A stretch of DNA of 64,000 nucleotides from UBA2336 sp964404445 (GCA_964404445.1 CAYOJW010000003.1:636217-700216); one strand, 5' to 3'. Positions 26,576-35,434 are shown, counted from the stretch's first letter. Numbers and translations: made by a program. Notes: generated by a model not told the origin, from the letters alone.

Positions 26576-28216
26576 ATGAAGATAATAGTTAGGGTTAGTT
26601 GTTTGGTGATGTTAGCGGTTGTTGTTTTCGGATGTACGTCCGAAACAACAACTTCTGACGATGTGCTGGCGAAAGGTTCTATTACGTTGACAAAGGCCGA
26701 GCTTCAGAATAAAATCAGCGGAGGCTGGGCAGGCCAAACTATTGGCGTAGTGTATGGCGCTCCGGTTGAGTTTAAATACCAGGGTTCGCTTATTGATGAA
26801 GCACACATCATTCCGTGGGACGAACACTATGTTAAATACTGGTGGGATAAAAAACCCGGCTTGTTCGATGATATTTATACGGATTTGAATTTTGTACACG
26901 CATTTGAAGTGTACGGACTTGATGCTCCTGCCGATTCCATCGCTAAGCATTGGTCGAATACTGCTTACCATCTTGCACATGCCAATCAGGCATCGCGCTA
27001 TAATATATTGAACGGCATTATGCCGCCCGCTTCCGGCCATTGGAAAAATAATCCTCATGCCGATGATATTGATTTCCAGATTGAGGCCGATTTCATCGGG
27101 TTGATGGCACCCGGCATGGTGAACCAGGCTACCGATATTGCCGACCGCGTAGGGCACATTATGAACAGTGGCGATGGATATTACGGTGGCGTATTTGTGT
27201 CGGCCATGTATTCGCTTGCGTTTGTATCGAACGACCCGGTTTATATTGTTCGCGAAGCGATAAAAACCATTCCGCAAGGCACGCAGTTTTACGATTGCAT
27301 TGCCGATGTTATTGCATGGCACAAACAATATCCCAACGACTGGAGACAAACCTGGTTTGAGGCTCAGAAGAAATGGAATAAAGATGTCGGTTGTCCGAAA
27401 GGAGTTTTCTTAGGCTTCAACATCGATGCGAAAATTAACTCGGCTTACGTGGCTATTGGTATGCTGTATGGCAATGGCGATTTCACCAAGTCGGTTGATA
27501 TTGCTACGCGTTGCGGTCAGGATGCAGATTGTAATCCGGCAACGGTAGGCGGGGTGCTGGGCGTTATGCTTGGGTATGATAAAATCCCCGACTTTTGGTT
27601 GAAGCCCTTACAAGAGATTGAGAATGATAATTTTGAAAACACCGAAGTATCGCTGGCGAAAGCCTATCAATGGAGTTTTAAACACGCGCTTGAATTAATC
27701 ACAAAAGCAGGCGGTAGTGCAGAAGGTGAATCGGTAACCATACCGCTCGAAAAACCCAAAGCGGTAGCGGTTGAGCAAAACTTTGAAAACACATTCCCGA
27801 TTGAGCGAAATAAAATTGATGAGTCGTTTACCGATGAAATAACATTTGAATTTACCGGCAACGGGTATTTGTTGTATGGTAACATGGTGAAGCGTTCTAA
27901 AATTGATGGCGATTACATCGACCGGATTTCAAAACGCACGTATGGTTCCGAACCGCTTGGCCTGGCCGAATTAAACGATACCTATGTGGCTATCATGGAA
28001 GTATATGTTGATGGTGTGCTGGATGAAACCATAAAGCTGCCGATGAAAAATTCTTCGCGCAGGCTTGAACCGGCATGGAAATACCAGATGACAGAAGGCC
28101 GTCATACAGTAACATTAAAATGGATTAACCACAACCCCGGATATGAATACCGGATTAATGATTTGATTGTGTATTCTGAAAAACAACCGGTTAGTAATTT
28201 GCCACACAACCATTAA
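26576..28216 (+). CDS. ADP-ribosylglycohydrolase-family lipoprotein (paralogue 2)
   Basis: This protein has 546 residues. The start at 26576 gives a clean lipoprotein signal MKIIVRVSCLVMLAVVVFGC with Cys20. The catalytic-fold motifs are NKISGGWAGQTIGVVYGAP (about 44-62), the first metal motif as FDDIYTDLNFV (about 96-106) and CGQDADCNPATVGGVLGV (about 312-329). The central HADDIDFQIEADFIG is shared almost identically with the next gene, so the two are a tandem duplication. The C-terminal third is a beta-rich domain with VYVDGVLDETIKLPM and HTVTLKWINHNP, like an accessory carbohydrate-binding jelly roll. Two bases separate it from the upstream gene. Confidence 0.85.
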   Translation: MKIIVRVSCLVMLAVVVFGCTSETTTSDDVLAKGSITLTKAELQNKISGGWAGQTIGVVYGAPVEFKYQGSLIDEAHIIPWDEHYVKYWWDKKPGLFDDIYTDLNFVHAFEVYGLDAPADSIAKHWSNTAYHLAHANQASRYNILNGIMPPASGHWKNNPHADDIDFQIEADFIGLMAPGMVNQATDIADRVGHIMNSGDGYYGGVFVSAMYSLAFVSNDPVYIVREAIKTIPQGTQFYDCIADVIAWHKQYPNDWRQTWFEAQKKWNKDVGCPKGVFLGFNIDAKINSAYVAIGMLYGNGDFTKSVDIATRCGQDADCNPATVGGVLGVMLGYDKIPDFWLKPLQEIENDNFENTEVSLAKAYQWSFKHALELITKAGGSAEGESVTIPLEKPKAVAVEQNFENTFPIERNKIDESFTDEITFEFTGNGYLLYGNMVKRSKIDGDYIDRISKRTYGSEPLGLAELNDTYVAIMEVYVDGVLDETIKLPMKNSSRRLEPAWKYQMTEGRHTVTLKWINHNPGYEYRINDLIVYSEKQPVSNLPHNH

Positions 28217-28219
28217 GAT

Positions 28220-29791
28220 ATGAAGGGAGGATTTTTTTATAGCATTGTAGTATCAATAGTTTTTGTTGCAGCTTGTTCCAACAACAATACAACTACTGCG
28301 CCCTGGGGGCAGGAAGTGTCTATCGCAACGGATGTGTTGAAAGACAAAATCAGGGGTGGATGGGCAGGCCAAACCATTGGTTGCACGTATGGCGGGCCTA
28401 CGGAGTTTAAATTTAAAGGAACACTTATCCAGGATTACCAGCCGATTATCTGGTATGACGATTACATTAAAGATACGTTTGAAGAAGACCCTGGATTGTA
28501 CGATGATGTGTACATGGATTTGACGTTTGTTGAGATTATTGAACGGCTGGGAATTGACGCACCGACAGACTCATTTGCCATTTCGTTTGCGAAAGATGAT
28601 TACAAGCTCTGGCATGCCAACCAGGCGGCACGTTATAATATATTGAGTGGAATTATGCCTCCTGCCTCAGGACATTGGATGAACAACCCTCATGCCGATG
28701 ATATTGATTTTCAAATCGAGGCTGACTTTATCGGGATGATGACGCCCGGTATGGTCAACACTTCGTCTGATTTATGCGACCGAATCGGACACATTATGAA
28801 TTATGGTGATGGCTGGTATGGCGGAGCGTTTATGTCGGCCATGTATTCATTGGCCTATATCTCTGACGATATAAATTTTGTAGTGGAAGAAGCGCTCAAC
28901 ATTATTCCTGCGCAAAGCAAGTTCTATCAAACCATTGCCGATGTTATTAAATGGCACAAACAATATCCTGATGACTGGAAGAAAACTTGGTTTGAAGTTG
29001 AAAAGAAACATTCATCAGATGTAGGTTGTTCGGAAGGTGTATTTAATGCTTTTAATATTGATGCAAGTATAAACGCTGCATACGTTGTTATCGGCTTGTT
29101 GTATGGCGAAAAAGATTTTTTCAAAACGATTGATATTTCCACACGCTGCGGTCAGGACTCGGATTGCAACCCCGCTACTGCGGCCGGTATTCTGGGTGTA
29201 ATGGTTGGATACAGCAATATCCCGTCTTACTGGAAACCCGCTCTCGAAATGGTGGAAGATTTAAAATTTCCATATATGGAAATTACTCTGAACGAGGTCT
29301 ATGATTTAAGTTACAAGCACACGCTTCAGGCTGTTGAGCGTAATAATGGTAAGGTATCGGGTGAGGGTATTGTAATTAATGTGCAGAAGCCTGATGTTTT
29401 ACGGTTCGAACAATCGTTTGAAGGTTTATATCCCGCTTCGGAATTGTTGGTTCGCAAAGACCATCTTGAAGAACCTATCATGATAAACTTTACCGGTAAT
29501 GGTATTGTGGTGCTGGGCAATGTGAAAAGTGTATGCGGTGAAACAAAAAGCGACTATGTGGCATTATTGGATGTGTATATCGATGGTGAGAAGACTGAAC
29601 AAGTTAAAATGCCGTTCGATTATATCGTACGGAAGTACGACATCTTCCATAAGTATCTGTTGCCGCAGGGTAATCATAAAGTGGAAATCAAATGGGTAAA
29701 TCCCAATCCTGATTTCAGGATTTACCACAAATCGTACATAACCTATGCCGACACACCGGCACAACCTATAAACCCGGTAGCGGGTAAATAA
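28220..29791 (+). CDS. ADP-ribosylglycohydrolase-family lipoprotein (paralogue 3)
   Basis: This 523-residue protein is a close paralogue of the preceding gene: it shares GIMPPASGHW, HADDIDFQIEADFIG and the order of domains. The lipobox is VAACS (Cys19). Metal motifs are LYDDVYMDLTFV (about 92-103) and CGQDSDCNPATAAGILGV (about 308-325). The C-terminal domain again shows VYIDGEKTEQVKMPF and HKVEIKWVNPNP. Two nearly parallel enzymes with one divergent one suggest different linkages or intermediates of one substrate; this is inference. It is preceded by a 3-base gap and followed by 7 bases before the esterase gene. Confidence 0.85.
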   Translation: MKGGFFYSIVVSIVFVAACSNNNTTTAPWGQEVSIATDVLKDKIRGGWAGQTIGCTYGGPTEFKFKGTLIQDYQPIIWYDDYIKDTFEEDPGLYDDVYMDLTFVEIIERLGIDAPTDSFAISFAKDDYKLWHANQAARYNILSGIMPPASGHWMNNPHADDIDFQIEADFIGMMTPGMVNTSSDLCDRIGHIMNYGDGWYGGAFMSAMYSLAYISDDINFVVEEALNIIPAQSKFYQTIADVIKWHKQYPDDWKKTWFEVEKKHSSDVGCSEGVFNAFNIDASINAAYVVIGLLYGEKDFFKTIDISTRCGQDSDCNPATAAGILGVMVGYSNIPSYWKPALEMVEDLKFPYMEITLNEVYDLSYKHTLQAVERNNGKVSGEGIVINVQKPDVLRFEQSFEGLYPASELLVRKDHLEEPIMINFTGNGIVVLGNVKSVCGETKSDYVALLDVYIDGEKTEQVKMPFDYIVRKYDIFHKYLLPQGNHKVEIKWVNPNPDFRIYHKSYITYADTPAQPINPVAGK

Positions 29792-29798
29792 GAAGAAT

Positions 29799-31385
29799 AT
29801 GAGGGGAAGGCTGTTTATATCGAGTGTTGTTTTGTTGCTGATGGCATTGGTTATCGGTGCGTGCGGTGACGATGATCCTAAAAAACCAGACCTGCCGTTT
29901 GTACGATTGGTGAAAGACCAAACCTTGCAAAGCACAATTCTAAGTCGGACAATTAAATATAGTGTTTTCCTTCCTGAAGGATATAAAGAATCAGACGAGT
30001 CTTACCCGGTAGTATATCTTCTTCACGGCTATGGCGATAACGAAACAGCCTGGTACACCAACGGTGGTTTGCAATATTATGTGGATTTGTATGCGGGTGA
30101 AACCGTGCCGATGATTTATGTAATGCCCGAAGCCAATAACACGTACTACATCAATCGCTACAACGGTAATTATCCGTACATGGAAATGTTTGTAAACGAA
30201 CTTGTGCCCGAAATTGACCGGAAGTTCAGAACCAAAGCTGATAAATCGCAACGTGCCGTTATGGGGTATAGCATGGGAGGGTACGGTGCGCTTATCCTGC
30301 CCGCTTTGAACCCCGATGTTTTTTCTGTTAGTATTCCTCTTAGTATGTCGTTCCGTACCGATGAGCAATACATGGCCGAAACACAAGGGTCGTTCGATGT
30401 ACAATGGGCGCCAAACTTTGGTCCCAACAAGGGAGCTTCGGGTGCGGCAAGGCTCACTAATTATTTCAAAACACATAGTCCTTTTCATTTCTTTAACGAA
30501 CCTGCCGGAGCAAATAACACCTTAAAATATTTGATTGATTGCGGTGATGATGAAGAGTCGCTGACTTTCACAAGCAACAGTTTGCACTCGCTGATGCGCG
30601 ATAAGAACATTGCGCATGAATACCGCGTGCGAAGTGGCGGTCATTCGTTTGATTATTGGAAGAGATCGTACCGCGAAGCATTGCAATTTATCAGCAATGC
30701 CGTGCAGGGAATCGCGCATCCGGCTGAGCCTGTTGCAGCACCCGTTGGCACATTAATCACTACGGCAGATTATACAGCCGTTGATGTGGCGGGTACGATG
30801 GTTAATATTCTTACACCAGCCGATTACGGAACAACAACAGTAAACTATCCGGTTTTGTATTTCTTTCATCACACTACAGCTGCCGAACACGATGAGAACC
30901 TGATTAAAACATTTTCCATGCTGCGTAATGGTATGGAGGCTTCGAAGATCACCAGGTCGATTGTGGTTGAAGTAGCCGTTGATGAAACTACGGATGCTGA
31001 ATTTATCGAAACCGTTGTTTCATATATAGATGAAAACTATCGAACCAAAGATATCCGCGATAACCGCGTTATTATGGGTAACGGTGCAGGTGCGCCAATG
31101 GCATTGCAGGCGGCCAACACCACAAACCTTTTTAGCGATTGTTTTATTTACAATGGTCAGCTTCCTGATGCGGCACACGATGTTTCGGTAACGGTGTTTT
31201 ATTATTTAGACATCACGGATAAAGGTGAAAGCTATCGTGGGTATGAGAATTTATACACGAAAATAAGAAAAGACGGTACGGATGGCTACGAATACCGTGT
31301 GCGGCAAGGGGCGGAATCCTATCAGTCATTTTTGAATGGTTTAACAGAATCGTTTTCCTTCTTAAAAGAAAGTTTAAACCGATGA
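29799..31385 (+). CDS. Esterase lipoprotein with degenerate second esterase-like domain
   Basis: This 528-residue lipoprotein (lipobox GACGDDDP) contains an alpha/beta-hydrolase of the putative esterase (Esterase D/enterochelin-esterase-like) family: VVYLLHGYGDNETAW (about 69-83), nucleophile GYSMGGYGAL (Ser about 157) and histidine GGHSFDYW (about 280). From about residue 320 the same fold repeats (NYPVLYFFHHTT, YIDENYRTKDIRDNRVIMG), but the nucleophile elbow is GNGAGA and the His motif is lost, so the second half cannot be a serine esterase. It probably removes acyl groups from the substrate of the locus. Its end overlaps the next gene by 4 bases. Confidence 0.85.
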   Translation: MRGRLFISSVVLLLMALVIGACGDDDPKKPDLPFVRLVKDQTLQSTILSRTIKYSVFLPEGYKESDESYPVVYLLHGYGDNETAWYTNGGLQYYVDLYAGETVPMIYVMPEANNTYYINRYNGNYPYMEMFVNELVPEIDRKFRTKADKSQRAVMGYSMGGYGALILPALNPDVFSVSIPLSMSFRTDEQYMAETQGSFDVQWAPNFGPNKGASGAARLTNYFKTHSPFHFFNEPAGANNTLKYLIDCGDDEESLTFTSNSLHSLMRDKNIAHEYRVRSGGHSFDYWKRSYREALQFISNAVQGIAHPAEPVAAPVGTLITTADYTAVDVAGTMVNILTPADYGTTTVNYPVLYFFHHTTAAEHDENLIKTFSMLRNGMEASKITRSIVVEVAVDETTDAEFIETVVSYIDENYRTKDIRDNRVIMGNGAGAPMALQAANTTNLFSDCFIYNGQLPDAAHDVSVTVFYYLDITDKGESYRGYENLYTKIRKDGTDGYEYRVRQGAESYQSFLNGLTESFSFLKESLNR

Positions 31386-32938
31386 AAAAGCTGGTTATAC
31401 TCTTTGTTGTTCTGATAAATGTGCTTCCGCTGTGTGCGCAAAATGCGCGTATTGTGGAAGGGCTTGCTATGAACAGCCGTGTTTTGAACCAGGAGGTGAA
31501 GTATTCAATCATCCTTCCCGAAAATTATTATGCTTCTAAAAAGGCATACCCGGTTGTGTATTTGTTGCATGGTTTGGGCGATAACGAATCATCATGGTTG
31601 GAATACGGAAACGTAAGTCAATACGTAGATGCCGCAGTAAAGAAGAAAGAGATTGTTCCGATGATTTATGTAATGCCGCAGGGCTTCCGCAGCTATTATG
31701 TGAATGATTATGCCGGAAAATTTAACTACATGGATATGTTCGTTCAGGAGCTTGTGCCATATATCGACAGCCGGTACAGAACCATTGCCGACAAAGAACA
31801 CCGTGCAACATTGGGTTATTCGATGGGGGGATTTGGTGCGTTGATTTTGCCTGTAAAAAATCCTGATGTCTTTACGATTAGTGTTCCGCTAAGTATTTCT
31901 GTCAGAACAGATGAACAGTACATGACGGAAGATGTTCACCCGCCTGACCAAGTGGGCAAGGTGTGGGATGAACAATGGGGAAGATTGTTTGGCGGTGAGG
32001 GTACTACGGGCGCTGACCGCATTACGGAATACTATAAACAACATTCACCTTTTCACATTTTTGCCGGAGATTTGACAGCATTAAAAAACATTAAGCTGTA
32101 TATCGACAATGGCGATGATGAAGGCACGCTATGCCGCAGTAACGAAGAGCTGCATATACTGTTGCGCGATAGAAATTTCCAGCACCAGTTTCGCGTGCGC
32201 AACGGAGGGCATGAGTTTTCATACTGGCGCGAGGCGCTTACCAACGGATTACGCTTTATAAGCGATGCCGTTGAAGGCAAGCCTTATCGTGGCGATGTTG
32301 AGAAACTGTCGAAGCGGTTGCCTGTCCTTAAACCGAATGAACTAATCAAAGCCAATGGATATAACGTTTTACTCCCTTTTAATTATCATAAGGAAGAACG
32401 CCTGTATCCTGTTGTGTATGTTATCGCGCAAAGCGAAACAGAAGCCGGCATTGCTGCACACATCAAACAGGCAATCGTTCAGCAATCGTTCATTCCTGTT
32501 ATTACGGTTTTTATAAGCGGATCCGGGCAGGATGTTATGAATCATGTAATCCCTGAAGTAGAAAAAAATTACAGGGTACGTACAGGGTACCGTTTCAGGT
32601 CGTTGCTGGGAGCGGGGCAGGCAGGAGCAACAGCGTTCAGGCTTGTGCTTAATCCCGAAATGTTTACAGCGTGTGTATTGCTCGATGTTCCATTGGATTG
32701 CGAGGCGTTAACAAACGTTTTAACGAACAATAAGAAAGCCTTGGCGCGTACATGGCTTTACATAAAAACAACCGATACAAGCACAAATTATAAAAACAAC
32801 GGGTGTGCCCACATCACCTTGCGCGAGCAGGATGTATATCACGAATACCGCGTGAGCGGAGGGCAGGCCAATACCGAATGGGCGCTTCGGAGTTTGAATG
32901 AAGCGCTTGATTTTACCCAACGAAAAATTCACCGATAA
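31382..32938 (+). CDS. Secreted esterase with degenerate second esterase-like domain
   Basis: This 518-residue protein has a signal peptide (MKKLVILFVVLINVLPLCAQ) and an active-looking esterase first half: VVYLLHGLGDNESSW (about 58-72), GYSMGGFGAL (Ser about 146) and GGHEFSYWREAL (His about 276). The second half (about 320-518) is a copy in which the nucleophile motif reads GAGQAGA and the His motif GGQANTEW, so both Ser and His are gone. Domain order matches the preceding gene, so the pair arose by gene duplication after the internal duplication. It probably acts in the periplasm on ester-decorated oligomers. Confidence 0.85.
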   Translation: MKKLVILFVVLINVLPLCAQNARIVEGLAMNSRVLNQEVKYSIILPENYYASKKAYPVVYLLHGLGDNESSWLEYGNVSQYVDAAVKKKEIVPMIYVMPQGFRSYYVNDYAGKFNYMDMFVQELVPYIDSRYRTIADKEHRATLGYSMGGFGALILPVKNPDVFTISVPLSISVRTDEQYMTEDVHPPDQVGKVWDEQWGRLFGGEGTTGADRITEYYKQHSPFHIFAGDLTALKNIKLYIDNGDDEGTLCRSNEELHILLRDRNFQHQFRVRNGGHEFSYWREALTNGLRFISDAVEGKPYRGDVEKLSKRLPVLKPNELIKANGYNVLLPFNYHKEERLYPVVYVIAQSETEAGIAAHIKQAIVQQSFIPVITVFISGSGQDVMNHVIPEVEKNYRVRTGYRFRSLLGAGQAGATAFRLVLNPEMFTACVLLDVPLDCEALTNVLTNNKKALARTWLYIKTTDTSTNYKNNGCAHITLREQDVYHEYRVSGGQANTEWALRSLNEALDFTQRKIHR

Positions 32939-32942
32939 ATAA

Positions 32943-32963
32943 CCTAACACCTAAAATCTAATT
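32943..32963 (+). repeat. Heptanucleotide repeat abutting a start codon
   Basis: Three 7-base units, CCTAACA, CCTAAAA and TCTAATT, end one base before the transporter ATG at 32965. They match the longer yCTAAnn tracts at 38363 and 51586. No Shine-Dalgarno sequence is left between the repeat and the start. Confidence 0.55.
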
Positions 32964-32964
32964 T

Positions 32965-33969
32965 ATGTACATTATAAGTAGTTACTCCCTCGCAGTTTTC
33001 TTCTGTATTATCACCATGCTTTGCTGGGGCTCGTGGGGAAATACACAAAAGCTGGCTGCCAAAAACTGGCGCTATGAATTATTTTATTGGGACTATGTGA
33101 TTGGCATTGTGCTGTTGTCGCTGTTGTTTGGTTTTACGTTAGGCAGCATGGGCGAGCAGGGCAGGAGTTTCACAACCGACCTGGTGCAGGTGAGCAGCGC
33201 GAATTTCTGGAGCGCCATTATTGGTGGCATTATCTTTAATGCCTCTAATATTTTATTGTCGGCTTCCATTTCTATTGCTGGTATGGCGGTAGCGTTTCCG
33301 TTGGGTGTCGGGCTTGCGCTGGTGCTGGGTGTAATCATCAACTACATCAGCACGCCCAAAGGCGACCCGGTGGTGTTGTTTATTGGTGTGGCGTTGATTG
33401 TTGTGGCAATCATTTTTAACGGTATTGCCTCGGGCAAAATGTCGAAAGGTGAAAAGAAGTCATCTTCTAAGGGAATATGGTTAGCCATTGTTGCCGGTGT
33501 ACTCATGTCGTTCTTTTACCGGTTTGTAGCGGCTGCAATGGACATCAATAATTTTGAATCGCCCACACCGGGCATGGCTACACCTTATACAGCGTTTTTC
33601 ATTTTTGCTATCGGTATGCTGGCCAGCAATTTTGTATTCAACACCATTATTATGAAGAAACCATTTGTAGGCACACCGGTTTCGTATAAAGACTATTTCA
33701 GCGGAAGCATGTCAACACACATGGTAGGTGTTATTGGCGGATTGATTTGGGGACTTGGCACCGTGTTGAGCTACATGGCTTCGGGCAAAGCCGGTGCGGC
33801 CATCGCGTATGCGTTAGGGCAGGGTGCAACTATGGTGGCGGCATTCTGGGGTGTGTTTATCTGGAAAGAATTTAAAGGCGCAGGCAGGAACGTGAACATC
33901 CTGCTCTTCTTAATGTTTGTATTGTTCATCACCGGTCTTGGACTGATTATTATGTCCGGTGGAAATTAA
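32965..33969 (+). CDS. GRP-type sugar transporter (DMT superfamily)
   Basis: This 334-residue protein has about ten membrane helices. It matches the glucose/ribose porter or RhaT-like branch of the drug/metabolite superfamily: FFCIITMLCWGSWGNTQKLA at the N-terminus, VAFPLGVGLALVLGVIINYI (about 111-130) and the second-half SGKAGAAIAYALGQGATMVAAF. In Bacteroidota such porters often carry the released monosaccharide across the inner membrane; next to ribokinase, ribose is the likely cargo, though nucleosides or other sugars are possible. It is the last gene that clearly belongs to the ribose-directed locus. Confidence 0.85.
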   Translation: MYIISSYSLAVFFCIITMLCWGSWGNTQKLAAKNWRYELFYWDYVIGIVLLSLLFGFTLGSMGEQGRSFTTDLVQVSSANFWSAIIGGIIFNASNILLSASISIAGMAVAFPLGVGLALVLGVIINYISTPKGDPVVLFIGVALIVVAIIFNGIASGKMSKGEKKSSSKGIWLAIVAGVLMSFFYRFVAAAMDINNFESPTPGMATPYTAFFIFAIGMLASNFVFNTIIMKKPFVGTPVSYKDYFSGSMSTHMVGVIGGLIWGLGTVLSYMASGKAGAAIAYALGQGATMVAAFWGVFIWKEFKGAGRNVNILLFLMFVLFITGLGLIIMSGGN

Positions 33970-34007
33970 ATTTTGAATATTTATTAACAACTAAAACAAA
34001 TTAAACT

Positions 34008-34805
34008 ATGAAAAAGAGCTTGTTATTTTTAAGTGCGGCAGTGCTGACGTTTAGCACGGTGTTTATCAGCGCGTGTAGCGATGATGATGATGGAGGAAAA
34101 AAAGCAGTTATTCCGCCAGACCCTATAAAAACAATTTCTTTTGAAAACGAATACGGAGTTGAATCCTGGGAATTTATTTATGACGATAAAGGTCGTGTTT
34201 CATCTATTAATGTTTTTTGGGATGGTGAACCAGACGGTACGAGAGAGTATGATTATTCAGTAAACGGCCAACTAACAATAACAAGGAATGGTAACAATGG
34301 CTTGTTATATTATTTGGATAGTGAAGGAAGAGTTATTAAAGAGATGGGTGATGATGGTGATTCGGAAACTTGGGATACTTATGAGTATAATGCAGATGGT
34401 ATGATGACTAAAATATATGAGCATTATGATGGAGCAGATCATTTGAAGTATGATTTGACAATTGATAAAAAGAATGTTACACATAGGATAAGGTATGATG
34501 GATCGGAAATAAGAGAAGATAGAGAATTTTTATATACCTCTGGTGATAACGCCAGTCAGATTCACCAGGTTTATGCTGTTGACTCAGAGTGGAGGTGGGT
34601 AGGTGGCCTTTATGGTAAGCAAAGTGCGAAACTTGTTGCTTCATTTGTTCGTCACATAACTGCCGATCCTACGAGCGCTTATGGTGTTACTTTTGTCTAT
34701 GATTTTGATGGTAACAGAGTTTCTAAAGTAACAAAAAATGGCACAAGTTCTGGTGGTCCCTATACTGAAGTTATTTCTTATACCTATTATGAAGAAGAGA
34801 ATTGA
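34008..34805 (+). CDS. Surface lipoprotein with YD/Rhs-like repeats (DUF4595-like)
   Basis: This 265-residue lipoprotein has a lipobox followed by a run of acids (ACSDDDDGG), like the surface-export signal described for Bacteroides. The rest consists of repeating beta-hairpins with (D/N)xxGRV-type turns: YDDKGRVSSI, YLDSEGRVIKE, YNADGMMTKI and YDFDGNRVSKV, similar to DUF4595/YD repeats. Codon use is AT-richer than in the preceding genes (many aga, ata and gga codons), which hints at a separate origin. It is 38 bases from the transporter gene and followed by a terminator, so it could be the last gene of the same operon or an independent cargo gene. Confidence 0.75.
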   Translation: MKKSLLFLSAAVLTFSTVFISACSDDDDGGKKAVIPPDPIKTISFENEYGVESWEFIYDDKGRVSSINVFWDGEPDGTREYDYSVNGQLTITRNGNNGLLYYLDSEGRVIKEMGDDGDSETWDTYEYNADGMMTKIYEHYDGADHLKYDLTIDKKNVTHRIRYDGSEIREDREFLYTSGDNASQIHQVYAVDSEWRWVGGLYGKQSAKLVASFVRHITADPTSAYGVTFVYDFDGNRVSKVTKNGTSSGGPYTEVISYTYYEEEN

Positions 34806-34827
34806 TTAATCTATGTTTAGTTTTAAT

Positions 34828-34864
34828 AAAAAAGACCAAGAGCATTCACTTTTGGTCTTTTTTT
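34828..34864 (+). terminator. Intrinsic terminator
   Basis: AAAGACCAA and TTGGTCTTT form a 9-bp stem (extended by A/T pairs) around an 11-base loop and run into a T-tract. It ends the lipoprotein transcript. Confidence 0.85.
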
Positions 34865-34972
34865 ATGAGGTTGTGAGGAATTACTACCTGTTTTATATTT
34901 TGGGGTAATGAGCGTGAAGTATAAATTTTAAAACCCCGCTACTATTTTTTGTAGATTTGAAGAAAACGAAAA

Positions 34973-35200
34973 ATGAACTGGAAAGAATACATAACCTCTG
35001 ATCCTGGCATCATGTTCGGGAAAATGGTAATCAACGGAACAAGGATTCCGGTAGAACTTATATTGGAAAAGCTGGCGGCAGGGAATTCCTTTGAGGAGCT
35101 AAAACAGGCATATCCCCGAATTACTACAACAGATATACAGGCGTGCCTGTTATTTGCAGCCGATAACGCAAAACACGAAAAAACATTAGTCGTAGCGTAA
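34973..35200 (+). CDS. DUF433 antitoxin-like protein
   Basis: This 75-residue protein matches DUF433: the opening DPGIMFGKMVINGTRIPVE (about 10-28), the helix ILEKLAAGNSFEELKQAYP, and TTTDIQACLLFAADN are the family's three conserved blocks, giving a small DNA-binding winged-helix-like fold. Such proteins usually sit directly upstream of a DUF5615 PIN-like toxin, and remains of one follow here. A -7-like TAGATTTG lies at 34952-34959, 14 bases before the ATG. The gene itself looks intact. Confidence 0.85.
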   Translation: MNWKEYITSDPGIMFGKMVINGTRIPVELILEKLAAGNSFEELKQAYPRITTTDIQACLLFAADNAKHEKTLVVA

Positions 35201-35211
35201 TGTAAAATGCA

Positions 35212-35434
35212 ATGGTGGCTTATCAATTGGTAGCTGATGAAAGCATTACAGAATAGTTATCAGCTTAAGATCAATTGGAATGAGTGTTTATTCTATTGTG
35301 GAATATTGTTGATACGGGTAGATGAAGCAGAGCAAAAAATAACGACAACAACGGAGGCTATTAAAAAACATTACCCTGAAATGAGAAATAAGTTTTCTGT
35401 GATTAATAACAGAAAGCTAAGAATCAAGGAATAA
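35212..35434 (+). pseudogene. Broken DUF5615 PIN-like toxin gene
   Basis: An ATG at 35212 opens with MVAYQLVADESITE and then hits a stop at 35254; LVADESI is the usual DUF5615 N-terminal block with its catalytic Asp. The C-terminal block (GILLIRVDEAEQKITTT to NNRKLRIKE) is still readable in the next frame up to 35434. The middle half of the normal 110-120 residue protein is missing. So an internal deletion plus frameshift has destroyed the toxin while the DUF433 partner survives. The 65-codon frame starting at 35237 is only the remnant. Confidence 0.75.

Noticed and set aside
26612..27349. Minus-strand frame of 245 codons antisense to the second ARH gene
   Set aside because: Long only because of the base composition of the sense gene; no start context, no domain.
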